Source of the DNA: JANXQG01 sp037147235 | Lineage (GTDB): Bacteria > Planctomycetota > Planctomycetia > Pirellulales > Thermoguttaceae | Assembly (NCBI GenBank): GCA_037147235.1 | Contig: JBAWVO010000369.1 | Location: 1 to 5,834 of the forward strand | Direction: 5' to 3' | DNA: 5,834 nucleotides | Part shown: positions 1-5,734 of the stretch, one piece after another | How the letters are laid out: every line of letters begins with the position of its first letter | How positions within the stretch are numbered: the first letter of the stretch is position 1 | Notes under the pieces: generated by a model | What the model was told of the DNA's origin: nothing | Database searches by the model: none | The model's input: only the letters and a program-made list of their open reading frames with translations | Program-made: the position numbers and the translations under genes

Positions 1-679
1 CTTGCACTGCCAACCTGGCTGCCTCGACGGGTGCTTCGTCCGTCGCCAACTGGGCCTTGGGGGCGATCAAGTCGTTGGAAAGCTTGGTCGTGGATGCGGT
101 CAGGGCGGCTTGATCTGCTGCGATCACGGAAGCGGCAGCTCCGTTGTGGGTGTCCACCCGCAACTGATGTTCCGCGGCATCAACCGCTGGCTCGTCTGCC
201 TTATATACGGTCTGGATAGCCGCACGATCTGCTTGGAACAGCGGTTTGGCCGTGGCAATCGTCGCCGCGAGAGCCGCCTGGGCCGTCGTTACGCCTGTGG
301 TGGCAAAGGCAGCCTTCATCGCAACCACGACGTTCTGTTCGGCACCGTGGACGGCCACCTTGTCCACCTGAATGGTGGCACGATCCGCTTGGAGCAGCGG
401 TTTGGCCGTGGCAATCGCCGCCGTGAGTGCCGACTGGGCCGTCGTCACTTCCGCGGTGGTGCGGGCAACCTTCACCGCAGCCTCGACGATCCCGGCGTCC
501 GCGTGGACCAGCCCTCTGTCCGCCTGGATGGTGGCTAGGTCGCTTGTGACGAGGGCAAAGTCGGCAATATCCGTCGAGGTTGGAGTTGGGGGAAGCGGTG
601 GGACGACCGGCGAATGGGACAACATCTGACGCGATTCAAGCGTCTCAAACATACCTCTTCTCGTTTTCAATTTGCGCAT
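1..679 (-). CDS. Alanine-rich repetitive protein with LESRQMLS N-terminal motif (partial, C-terminus beyond left edge)
   Basis: The reading frame is open from an ATG at 677-679 to the left edge: 226 codons plus one base, with no stop. An AAGG lies 7 nt before the ATG. The N-terminus is basic (MRKLKTRRGMFE) and is followed by LESRQMLS at residues 14-21, which resembles the LExRxLL motif found near the start of many large planctomycete surface or exported proteins. Residues 22-35 are rich in Pro, Ser and Thr. From residue 47 the chain consists of 52-residue repeats rich in Ala, Thr, Val and Gln with few aromatics, probably long amphipathic helices or a coiled coil: units at 47-98 and 99-150, then a diverged stretch from 151. 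Each clear unit ends in IATAKPL(L/F)QA. No catalytic domain is visible. Export is inferred from the motif only, since no hydrophobic signal core is present. The function is unknown. The opposite strand is also open here but reads as Arg/Gly-rich nonsense. Confidence 0.85.
   Translation of the reverse strand, partial: MRKLKTRRGMFETLESRQMLSHSPVVPPLPPTPTSTDIADFALVTSDLATIQADRGLVHADAGIVEAAVKVARTTAEVTTAQSALTAAIATAKPLLQADRATIQVDKVAVHGAEQNVVVAMKAAFATTGVTTAQAALAATIATAKPLFQADRAAIQTVYKADEPAVDAAEHQLRVDTHNGAAASVIAADQAALTASTTKLSNDLIAPKAQLATDEAPVEAARLAVQ
230..541 (-). repeat. Two tandem 156-bp (52-codon) coding repeats
   Basis: Copy 1 occupies 386-541 and copy 2 occupies 230-385, exactly 156 bp apart and in frame. 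DNA identity is highest in the second half of each unit, which encodes VTTAQ(S/A)AL, IATAKPL and QADR. The first halves have diverged more. A third, weakly similar unit begins at 229 with DRAAIQ and then loses the pattern. The arrangement suggests intragenic duplication followed by drift. Confidence 0.8.
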
Positions 680-747
680 GAAAAAACCTTGAGTTAGGAA
701 ACAGTAGAACAGGGAACATTAGGAACTTCTATAATTTGCGAGGGCTT

Positions 748-785
748 AAATGAACGGTTTTCTCGGCGAGAACGGTTCATTTTTT
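748..785 (+). terminator. Terminator-like hairpin with T6 tail
   Basis: AAATGAAC at 748-755 pairs with GTTCATTT at 775-782. An inner stem TTCTC (760-764) with GAGAA (768-772) closes a GGC loop. The run of six T at 780-785 gives the plus strand the shape of an intrinsic terminator. No plus-strand gene is seen to end here. On the minus strand the hairpin would lie in the leader of the repeat-protein gene, about 70 nt before its ATG, where it could act as a leader structure. Confidence 0.5.
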
Positions 786-797
786 ACAACATGTTTG

Positions 798-817
798 CTC
801 CACCGATTACGGCGGAG
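798..817. other. Hairpin (8-bp stem, one mismatch)
   Basis: CTCCACCG at 798-805 pairs with CGGCGGAG at 810-817 around an ATTA loop, with one A/C mismatch. Its core closely matches the core of the stronger hairpin at 1161-1184. Confidence 0.45.
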
Positions 818-876
818 ATTAAGAAGATACCGGGTGCCTTCATGCCGTCGTAGCGCACCGCGACTTCCAGAAGAAG

Positions 877-895
877 TGCGTGAGATCATCACGCA
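877..895. other. Hairpin (7-bp perfect stem)
   Basis: TGCGTGA at 877-883 pairs perfectly with TCACGCA at 889-895 around a five-base GATCA loop. With the stems at 748-782 and 798-817 it would form a series in a minus-strand leader. It could equally be a small operator-like palindrome. Confidence 0.4.
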
Positions 896-945
896 AGAAC
901 GTACCTCCAATGAAAAGGGGCCTTGCCCTAGACCCTATCTGCTCA

Positions 946-974
946 ACCCTACAGGAATAAAGAATTCTTGTCAA
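946..974 (-). promoter_or_regulatory. Candidate sigma70-type promoter for the repeat-protein gene
   Basis: On the minus strand a perfect TTGACA (974-969) is followed after exactly 17 nt by TAGGGT (951-946), a weak -10 that keeps TA...T. Transcription would start near 940 and run toward the ATG at 679, giving a leader of about 260 nt that contains three hairpins. Planctomycete promoters are poorly conserved, so this is only a candidate. Confidence 0.3.
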
Positions 975-1160
975 GCATTGGCAATCTAAAATCACCAAGA
1001 TTTTTGTGCTGACAGGCCGAGAACTCATCTCATGCATCTCATTTGTCTCATCCCTCCCATGTTCCGTAGCCATTCGGCGTCGGGTTAGGCCGAACCGTTC
1101 GCCACCTTTGTTTGGCGACGCCGCAAACCAGCCTAAATCCCAACACCGTCCTAATCGAAG

Positions 1161-1190
1161 CGGGCCACCAATTACGGTGGCCCGTTCTCG
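1161..1190 (+). terminator. Strong hairpin, possible terminator with weak T tail
   Basis: CGGGCCACC at 1161-1169 pairs perfectly with GGTGGCCCG at 1176-1184 around a six-base AATTAC loop, and a G-T and an A-T pair can extend the stem outward. The plus strand continues TTCTCGT, a weak U tract. No gene is seen to end here on either strand, so it may close a non-coding transcript or be a dispersed palindrome. Confidence 0.5.
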
Positions 1191-1381
1191 TATCTGCGGC
1201 ACCGATTGTCCGGCGGTTATCTTGAAAATTGGTTGCGCGGCCTGATTGCTGGGCAGATCCTTCTTTTCGCTACCCCCAATGAAAGTGGTTGCAGGGTAAT
1301 TCTGCACGCTTCTTGCATAGGCTGGCTGCGTTTTCTCAAAAATTCTTGCGAGGGTGTACCAGAGCGGTACCAGCAAATTCG

Positions 1382-1410
1382 TTGACAAAAATCGCAAACT
1401 CGGTTCCAAT
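1382..1410 (+). promoter_or_regulatory. Candidate plus-strand promoter
   Basis: TTGACA at 1382-1387 and TCCAAT at 1405-1410 are separated by 17 nt, a full -35 and a four-of-six -10. Transcription would run rightward through the 28-codon ORF and possibly on to the cytochrome gene about 550 nt downstream. No gene follows directly. Confidence 0.25.
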
Positions 1411-1772
1411 AAAGATTGGTTGCATGCTGCACACGGCGGTTGGTTCGCTCGGTCTTGATCGAGCGTGGTGTAATTCGCGTGACTGAAGCTGGCTATGCGA
1501 CACGCGACGTAGTGGCGAAAAACCGCAAAATGCGATCGAGCTGAGTGCAACGAGGTTGAAGAGACAACGAATGTTTGACAAGGCGACGGTGCGAAGCTTG
1601 TTGGCTCGCATGCTGTCAGCCGACTTCAGCGTGAGTTTCCAGACGACAATCCCTCCTGTCTGTCTTTCTCAGCCGGGGCGGGTTCTCACTTGGAGAGAAA
1701 TAGAGAAGTTTAAGGAAGGATTGTGTTCCCGAAATTGTTGGCGATCTTCCGTTCTGTTTTAGAGAACCAATT

Positions 1773-1859
1773 ATGAAGCGTCTATCGAATTCTGCTTCCG
1801 TGACGGTCCTGCTGGTGGTGTTCGGGGTGTTCAAGGCCGGTGCCGCGGCGGTGAAGTAG
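1773..1859 (+). CDS. Possible small ORF, signal-peptide-like, 28 aa
   Basis: ATG at 1773 to TAG at 1857-1859 encodes 28 residues. It starts with a basic MKR, has a hydrophobic core around residues 10-20 (VTVLLVVFGVF) and ends AGAAAVK. This has the n-, h- and c-region pattern of an export signal, but the frame stops where the mature protein would begin. It lies about 100 bp before the cytochrome-like gene, whose own signal also ends in an Ala-rich AVAVK. It may be the relic of a second secreted protein gene, a leader peptide or chance. The upstream AGAGAA is only a weak ribosome binding site. Confidence 0.25.
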   Translation: MKRLSNSASVTVLLVVFGVFKAGAAAVK

Positions 1860-1902
1860 GGTATTGGCTCGCAATTGGCGTAGAAACGCCACGTCAACTT
1901 TG

Positions 1903-1931
1903 TTGGTCGTATAAGAAACTTTACGTATGAG
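1903..1931 (+). promoter_or_regulatory. Candidate promoter of the cytochrome-like gene
   Basis: TTGGTC (1903-1908) and TATGAG (1926-1931) are 17 nt apart and would place a start site about 23 nt before the ATG at 1961. An alternative -10, TATAAG at 1910-1915, lies within the same interval. Both matches are partial. Confidence 0.22.
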
Positions 1932-1949
1932 CCACATTCACAATCTGTA

Positions 1950-1953
1950 GAGG
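1950..1953 (+). promoter_or_regulatory. Ribosome binding site that sets the cytochrome start
   Basis: GAGG lies 7 nt before the ATG at 1961. The alternative downstream ATG at 2014 has no such sequence. Translation therefore most likely begins at 1961, upstream of the frame break, and the signal peptide is part of the gene. Confidence 0.6.
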
Positions 1954-1960
1954 TTCGTTA

Positions 1961-2361
1961 ATGAGCAGAAAGTTCGTTTTTCCCGCGGCCGTTATTTTTT
2001 TGCAGTTCTGGGCATGATCGGTTTCACAGCCACGCCGGCTGTGGCGGTCAAAGAGTTCAAAGATGCGTTTCGGGTCAAGTATATCAATCCCGATAGCAGT
2101 GCGGCAAATGACGTCGCCTTGGCCAACGCCTTTTCCAAGGCCAGTTGTGGCGTTTGCCACGCGGGCGGCGAGGACAAGAAGATCCGCAACGACTACGGCA
2201 AGCAGCTCGCCAAGCTGGTGAGCAAGAAAGACAAAAAGAATATTGCGAAGATCCATGCCGCCATGGACGCCGTCGCCAAATTAAAGAGCAATCTGTCAGA
2301 CCCTGCATCACCCACCTTCGGCGAGAATATCACCCACGGCAAGCTGCCGGCGTCCAAGTAG
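1961..2361 (+). CDS. Small secreted c-type-cytochrome-like protein (one-base frame change in signal peptide)
   Basis: From ATG 1961 the frame reads a basic n-region and hydrophobic core (MSRKFVFPAAVIF), then stops at TGA 2015-2017. Moving one base back at the T7 run (1995-2001) continues AVLGMIGFTATPAVA and then the long frame to TAG 2359-2361. Joined, they make a 133-residue precursor with a textbook signal peptide, cleavage likely after Ala29. The mature part carries one haem c motif, CGVCH (precursor 63-67), then a Lys-rich segment with RNDYGKQL and a C-terminal PTFGENITHGKLP. I associate this layout with small planctomycete CxxCH proteins, probably periplasmic electron carriers. Only one Met (about 102) remains in the mature part, so the distal haem ligand is uncertain. 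The intact remainder suggests a sequencing slip, a recent mutation or real -1 frameshifting. The alternative start at 2014 would lack an RBS and most of the signal. Confidence 0.78.
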
Positions 2362-2411
2362 TTTCTGTTGCGAAAAGGGGCAACGGCGAGCGTAGGGTGG
2401 GACTCAAAACT

Positions 2412-3221
2412 TTAGATTAGATGTTCGCGCAACCAATTGCGGAATTCGACATTGACCCGCCATGCATCAGCCACGGGCTGGGCAGTAAAGGGAAGGGTTG
2501 GCATGTACGGTACAGGACCGAACTCGGGGGTGACAATCAGCTCGCCAAGGCCCTTGGCACGCCGCGAGGCAAGAATCTGCCGCCATAGCTCGACATGTCG
2601 GTCACGGGCGTGTGCCCACTCGGGGGCCAAGGGGTGCGGAACCTGCGGTCCTTCAGCAAACCCAACGCGGGCATGGATGTAGTCGGCCCGAGATAAAGCC
2701 AGCTCCATCGCCTCGGGCTGGTCGGAGAGGTCCGATTCATGCACAACCATCCAGTGTGAGAAGTCGGCCGCGATCCGCAGATTCGGCAGTGCTACGAAGA
2801 ATTGGGCCGCCGCTGGCGCGCTAAACAGAGCCCTGCTGCGATGGGTTTCGTGCATGATCGGAATGCCGACCCGCTGGGCCAACTCACCGGCACGTTCAAA
2901 GAGTCGCAAATTGTCCTGAAATGAGAAATAGTCTTTCCCTGTGTGCATGTTGATCCGGCAAGGGCCGCACTCGGCTGCACGTTCGATCCAGCGTTCGAGA
3001 TATCTCAAATGGCCCGCAGGGGAGTCGCCCTCGGTTAGGATCTGCGCGATGAAGAGAAGCCCCCTCGCGTGGCAATGCTGGATGAATTGCTCGGGAGGCA
3101 GTTCCATCATGGAGGGGAGCATTTCGACAGCATCGAAGCCATCGCTTTGTGCGCGATCCAAGAAGCGTAGTGTCTCGCACGGCAGCATTTCCCATATCGA
3201 TTTGCCGAAAAGGATGTTCAT
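2412..3221 (-). CDS. Sugar phosphate isomerase/epimerase-like TIM-barrel protein
   Basis: The gene encodes 269 residues starting MNILFGKSIWEM, with a GGA about 8 nt before the ATG at 3219-3221. It resembles the xylose-isomerase-like / AP-endonuclease-2 TIM-barrel superfamily (PF01261 type). Candidate divalent-metal and catalytic residues stand at strand ends: Glu33 (DAVEM), Glu125 in HETHR, Asp153 and His156 in ADFSHW, His183 in YIHAR and Glu233 in VTPEFG. Length fits the family. No signal peptide is seen, so it is probably cytoplasmic. Members isomerise, epimerise or dehydrate sugars and cyclitols (IolE, IolI, MocC), and substrate cannot be predicted from sequence alone. It follows the fusion gene on the same strand after a 140-bp gap containing an inverted repeat, and is convergent with the cytochrome gene. 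A TTG at 3254 would add 11 residues but has no support. Confidence 0.88.
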   Translation of the reverse strand: MNILFGKSIWEMLPCETLRFLDRAQSDGFDAVEMLPSMMELPPEQFIQHCHARGLLFIAQILTEGDSPAGHLRYLERWIERAAECGPCRINMHTGKDYFSFQDNLRLFERAGELAQRVGIPIMHETHRSRALFSAPAAAQFFVALPNLRIAADFSHWMVVHESDLSDQPEAMELALSRADYIHARVGFAEGPQVPHPLAPEWAHARDRHVELWRQILASRRAKGLGELIVTPEFGPVPYMPTLPFTAQPVADAWRVNVEFRNWLREHLI

Positions 3222-3280
3222 GAAAGTATTCCGTGGAATGGTTAGGCAGAGCAAAGCAATAATTCTTGCAGTCTTCCTGT

Positions 3281-3333
3281 AGGATGGGATTTAGCCCGTC
3301 AAAATTTGGGGTGGACGAACTAAAACCCATCCT
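3281..3333. repeat. Long inverted repeat / REP-like palindrome
   Basis: AGGATGGGATTTAG at 3281-3294 pairs with CTAAAACCCATCCT at 3320-3333 (13 of 14). After a symmetric two-base internal loop, CGTC (3297-3300) pairs with GACG (3314-3317) around a 13-base loop. It sits between the stop of the fusion gene and the start of the TIM-barrel gene. It resembles dispersed planctomycete palindromes with GGATGGG ends, and may also stabilise or end the upstream transcript. It lacks a T tract in either direction. Confidence 0.7.
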
Positions 3334-3361
3334 GCGACTTGTCAAAGTTATTTTTCGCCTG

Positions 3362-5626
3362 CTAGTACTCGTCGAAGGCGATCTGATCCGGGGCAACTCC
3401 GGCTTCTTTAAGCATGGCTCGGGCGGCCTGAACCATGGCCGGCGGGCCGCAGAGATAGTATTCACGATCCGCATGGCCTTGATGCGTGGCGATATACTCT
3501 CGCTGGACGACCTCGTGGATCAGACCGATGTACGACGTCCAGTTGTCGTCTGGCTGCGGCTCCGAGAGGGCGATGTGAAAGTGAAAATTCTCGTGGGCGG
3601 CAGCCAAGCCTTTGAAATAGTCGTGGTAGAAGATATCACGAAGTGAGCGAGCCCCATACCAGAAATGGATCTTTCGCGTGGTCTTCAGCGTATCCAGCAG
3701 GCACGAGAGGTGCGATCGCAGCGGGGCCATACCCGCGCCTCCGCCGATATAGAGCATCTCGCGGTTGCCCTGCTTCACAAAGAAATCGCCATAGGGGCCA
3801 AACGCCCTGACTTTGTCACCCTGCTTCAGATTAAAGACATACGAAGAGCCGACGCCAGCATGGCAATCCTGCCCTCGCGGGGGTAAGGCAATGCGAATAT
3901 TGAAGCGAAGCCGGTCCTCGACGTCCGGATTACTGGCCATCGAGTAGTTCCGCCGAGTCGCGGCTGGATTGGCAGCCTTGAAATTGAAAGCTTGCTGCGC
4001 GGTCCATGCCTCCGCAAAGGGTTCCGCCACGGAAAACAAGCGGAAGGCAATCTCGTCGTAAGTTGGGATCTCAAGCTGCAAGTATTGGCCAGGCTGGTAG
4101 TGGAATAGCGGCGACCGCGCCTCTGGCTCCAAGACCAACTCCTTGATGAAGGTGGCCACGTTTTCGTTGCTGACCACGCGGAACTCGTACGCAGTCTCCG
4201 GCATGGTCGTTGTGCTGTCGGTCGAAACAATGTTCAGCATCAGCTTCCCTTGTTCGATTCTAATGGAATACGTCTTCAGCCCGACGCGGGCCGGCGGCCG
4301 TTGTGGCGAACCATCGCGAACGTCGAAACGGCCGTTGTGCTTGGGGCACTCAATCTGGTTACCAATGACCAGTCCATCGGCCAGATGCGTCTTGCCGTGG
4401 GTACACATTCCGTCGCTGGCATGCAGGTTGCCATCCGCTGTGCGGTAGATGGCAAAGGTCCGGCCGTCGTGATCAAACCGCACCGCGCTTTCCTTTTCGA
4501 TCGAATCCACCGTGGCGACCTCGATCCATCCTTCAATCGCCGGACGGTTGGCGGCGGCGATTAGCAGGGAAGTTTCCGCTGTTGGCAGCACGGCCGGACT
4601 CGGAAGCTTGCGCCGCACGTGGTACTTGGGGTCTTTCCTTTGCCGCAGCACGGCCGGAATGATCTCGCGATAGGCTTCAAAAATACTTTCGTAGGGTGTC
4701 GGGCAATCCTCTTTGATGATTGCGTGCAAGGCAGGAAGGTTGTAGTAGGGCACCAGCGGAAACATGTGGTGCTCCAGGTGATAGTTCATATTCCAGTATA
4801 GGTAACGATTCACGAGGTTCATGTACACCGTCCGGCAATTCAACCGGTGGTCCAGCACATCCTCGGCCAGGCCGGCGTGCTGGGTATAGCCGTAGATTGG
4901 CATCAGCCAGCAGCCATAGATGCTCGGCAAACCGATGTATATCAACGGCAGGATACTGTGGGTGTAAAACGCCAGACCGATGACCACGGCATAGATCAGG
5001 AGGTAGATCCTCGCTTTGAAAAACACCGCGGGGAATTCCTCTTCGGGAATGTAGGTTCGCTCCTCGGCACTGGTTCGGCCGATACAATGGCGGAACACGC
5101 CACGGAAGTAGAACGGCATATTCGCCACGCCGATAAAATTCAGGAGCAGTGTACGGAGTCGTGGCGGCCGCGGAACGGCAATTTCTCGATCACGCCCTAC
5201 GATGATCGTATCGCTGTGGTGCCGAGTATGACTCCACCGCCAGGGGGTCGATTCACGCACGACCATGAAGGAGGCCATTTCATAGAGGGCGTTGTTCAGC
5301 CAATCGGTCTTGAAAGCGGTGCCGTGTAGCGGCTCGTGCCAGCGCGAATCCGAGACCGATCCGTAGATCACCCCGTAAGCCATGAAGGGAAGCACGGCCC
5401 ACCAAGTACCCCACAACATCCAGCCGAGGACTCCGAAGGAGATCAGCAGCGTGAACCACAACAGCGTGTCGCGTAGGGCCGGTCCATCGCGGCGCTGTAG
5501 CAGATCGCGCATTTTCTCATTAGGTACGGGGCATGTATACCATGCGGCCCCGGCAAGCCCCCTCTCGACCGCGCGGACACTTTCCGGCCCCACGAGGCGG
5601 TAGTCTTTCCACTGCACGACGCTCAT
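3362..5626 (-). CDS. Fused diiron desaturase/hydroxylase - Rieske ferredoxin - NqrF-like NADH reductase
   Basis: The product is a 754-residue, three-domain protein. Residues about 1-345 form a membrane fatty-acid-desaturase-type diiron domain with His boxes HEPLH (97-101), HTRHH (133-137) and HLEHH (283-287), an extra His250 in YTQHAG and hydrophobic segments near 55-71, 74-92, 206-222 and 225-245. Residues about 365-467 are a Rieske domain with Cys408-x-His410 and Cys427-x2-His430. Residues about 478-754 are a ferredoxin-reductase module close to NqrF, with FAD motif RNYSMAS (559-565), NAD motif GGGAGMAP (628-635) and CGPPAM (726-731). NqrF's own plant-type ferredoxin and membrane helix are absent and the Rieske domain takes their place. 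The first two domains resemble MocD and MocE, proposed in rhizobia to demethylate a methylated scyllo-inosamine. Inferred role: NADH-driven hydroxylation or O-demethylation at the inner membrane. The start at 5626 is set by GAGGG 6 nt upstream. Confidence 0.93.
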   Translation of the reverse strand: MSVVQWKDYRLVGPESVRAVERGLAGAAWYTCPVPNEKMRDLLQRRDGPALRDTLLWFTLLISFGVLGWMLWGTWWAVLPFMAYGVIYGSVSDSRWHEPLHGTAFKTDWLNNALYEMASFMVVRESTPWRWSHTRHHSDTIIVGRDREIAVPRPPRLRTLLLNFIGVANMPFYFRGVFRHCIGRTSAEERTYIPEEEFPAVFFKARIYLLIYAVVIGLAFYTHSILPLIYIGLPSIYGCWLMPIYGYTQHAGLAEDVLDHRLNCRTVYMNLVNRYLYWNMNYHLEHHMFPLVPYYNLPALHAIIKEDCPTPYESIFEAYREIIPAVLRQRKDPKYHVRRKLPSPAVLPTAETSLLIAAANRPAIEGWIEVATVDSIEKESAVRFDHDGRTFAIYRTADGNLHASDGMCTHGKTHLADGLVIGNQIECPKHNGRFDVRDGSPQRPPARVGLKTYSIRIEQGKLMLNIVSTDSTTTMPETAYEFRVVSNENVATFIKELVLEPEARSPLFHYQPGQYLQLEIPTYDEIAFRLFSVAEPFAEAWTAQQAFNFKAANPAATRRNYSMASNPDVEDRLRFNIRIALPPRGQDCHAGVGSSYVFNLKQGDKVRAFGPYGDFFVKQGNREMLYIGGGAGMAPLRSHLSCLLDTLKTTRKIHFWYGARSLRDIFYHDYFKGLAAAHENFHFHIALSEPQPDDNWTSYIGLIHEVVQREYIATHQGHADREYYLCGPPAMVQAARAMLKEAGVAPDQIAFDEY

Positions 5627-5632
5627 TTTCGA

Positions 5633-5637
5633 CCCTC
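5633..5637 (-). promoter_or_regulatory. Ribosome binding site that sets the fusion gene start
   Basis: GAGGG on the minus strand lies 6 nt before the ATG at 5624-5626. It favours this start over the in-frame TTG at 5692, whose extra 22 residues match nothing in the domain family. Confidence 0.75.
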
Positions 5638-5664
5638 GATCAGAAATAGGAAATGTAAGATAGG

Positions 5665-5718
5665 GAACGTCCCCGCATCGACTCGCGTCCAATCGTGTAA
5701 TGACCTCAGCAATTCTCC
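5665..5718 (-). pseudogene. Decayed N-terminus of an HDWTRV-type (DUF4058-like) protein
   Basis: In one minus-strand frame, residues SLHDWTRVDAGTF lie at 5703-5665. They match the start I recall for a planctomycete family beginning MP(I/L)HDWTRV(D/E)AG.F, usually annotated DUF4058-like. At the position of the expected ATG-CCN there is AGG-TCA (5706-5701), one substitution from a Met codon and one from a Pro codon. A GGAG (5718-5715) lies 8 nt before it, where a ribosome binding site belongs. After Phe the similarity ends, so no more than about 13 codons survive. The enclosing 66-codon frame (5823-5623) overlaps the fusion gene start by ATGA but has no good start of its own. Confidence 0.45.
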
Positions 5719-5734
5719 AAAGAACCGGAGCATC

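Larger units (their letters stand above)
680..1960. other. Long intergenic stretch without a convincing large gene
   Basis: No frame here gives a protein with recognisable domains and good start signals. The longest open frame (minus strand, 840-1550) is rich in Arg, Ser and Cys and crosses a strong hairpin. The stretch instead holds a cluster of hairpins between 748 and 895, low-complexity CTCAT repeats at 1024-1051, small hairpins at 1073-1094 and 1099-1118, a strong hairpin at 1161-1184, another at 1446-1465, candidate promoters facing both ways, and a possible 28-codon ORF at 1773. Gene remnants too diverged to recognise by eye cannot be excluded. Confidence 0.6.

Noticed and set aside
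2..538. Plus-strand open frame over the left end
   Set aside because: It is the shadow of the minus-strand repeat protein. Its product is Arg/Gly-rich with no motif, while the minus frame has an RBS, a start, the LESRQMLS motif and regular repeats.
730..735. Perfect TATAAT on the plus strand as a promoter
   Set aside because: There is no -35 match at the usual spacing, and transcription would meet the terminator-like hairpin at 748-785 almost at once.
1024..1051. CTCAT-rich stretch as a repeat array or CRISPR-like element
   Set aside because: Only four irregularly spaced five-base copies are present; it is simple low complexity.
840..1550. 236-codon minus-strand open frame
   Set aside because: No recognisable domain, atypical composition (many Arg, Ser, Cys), no good RBS, and it crosses the strong hairpin at 1161-1184 and the low-complexity CTCAT stretch.
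1556..1762. 68-codon plus-strand open frame
   Set aside because: It starts with TTG without a convincing RBS, and the product shows no family resemblance or protein-like pattern.
2367..2384. Hairpin between the convergent genes as a terminator
   Set aside because: Only a 5-bp GTTGC/GCAAC stem with no T tract; too weak to call.
3222..3254. Longer form of the TIM-barrel protein starting at TTG 3254
   Set aside because: No RBS precedes it, and the ATG at 3221 begins directly at the first barrel strand.
5627..5692. Longer form of the fusion protein starting at TTG 5692
   Set aside because: The extra 22 residues lack family resemblance and overlap the relic. GAGGG 6 nt before ATG 5626 fixes the shorter start.
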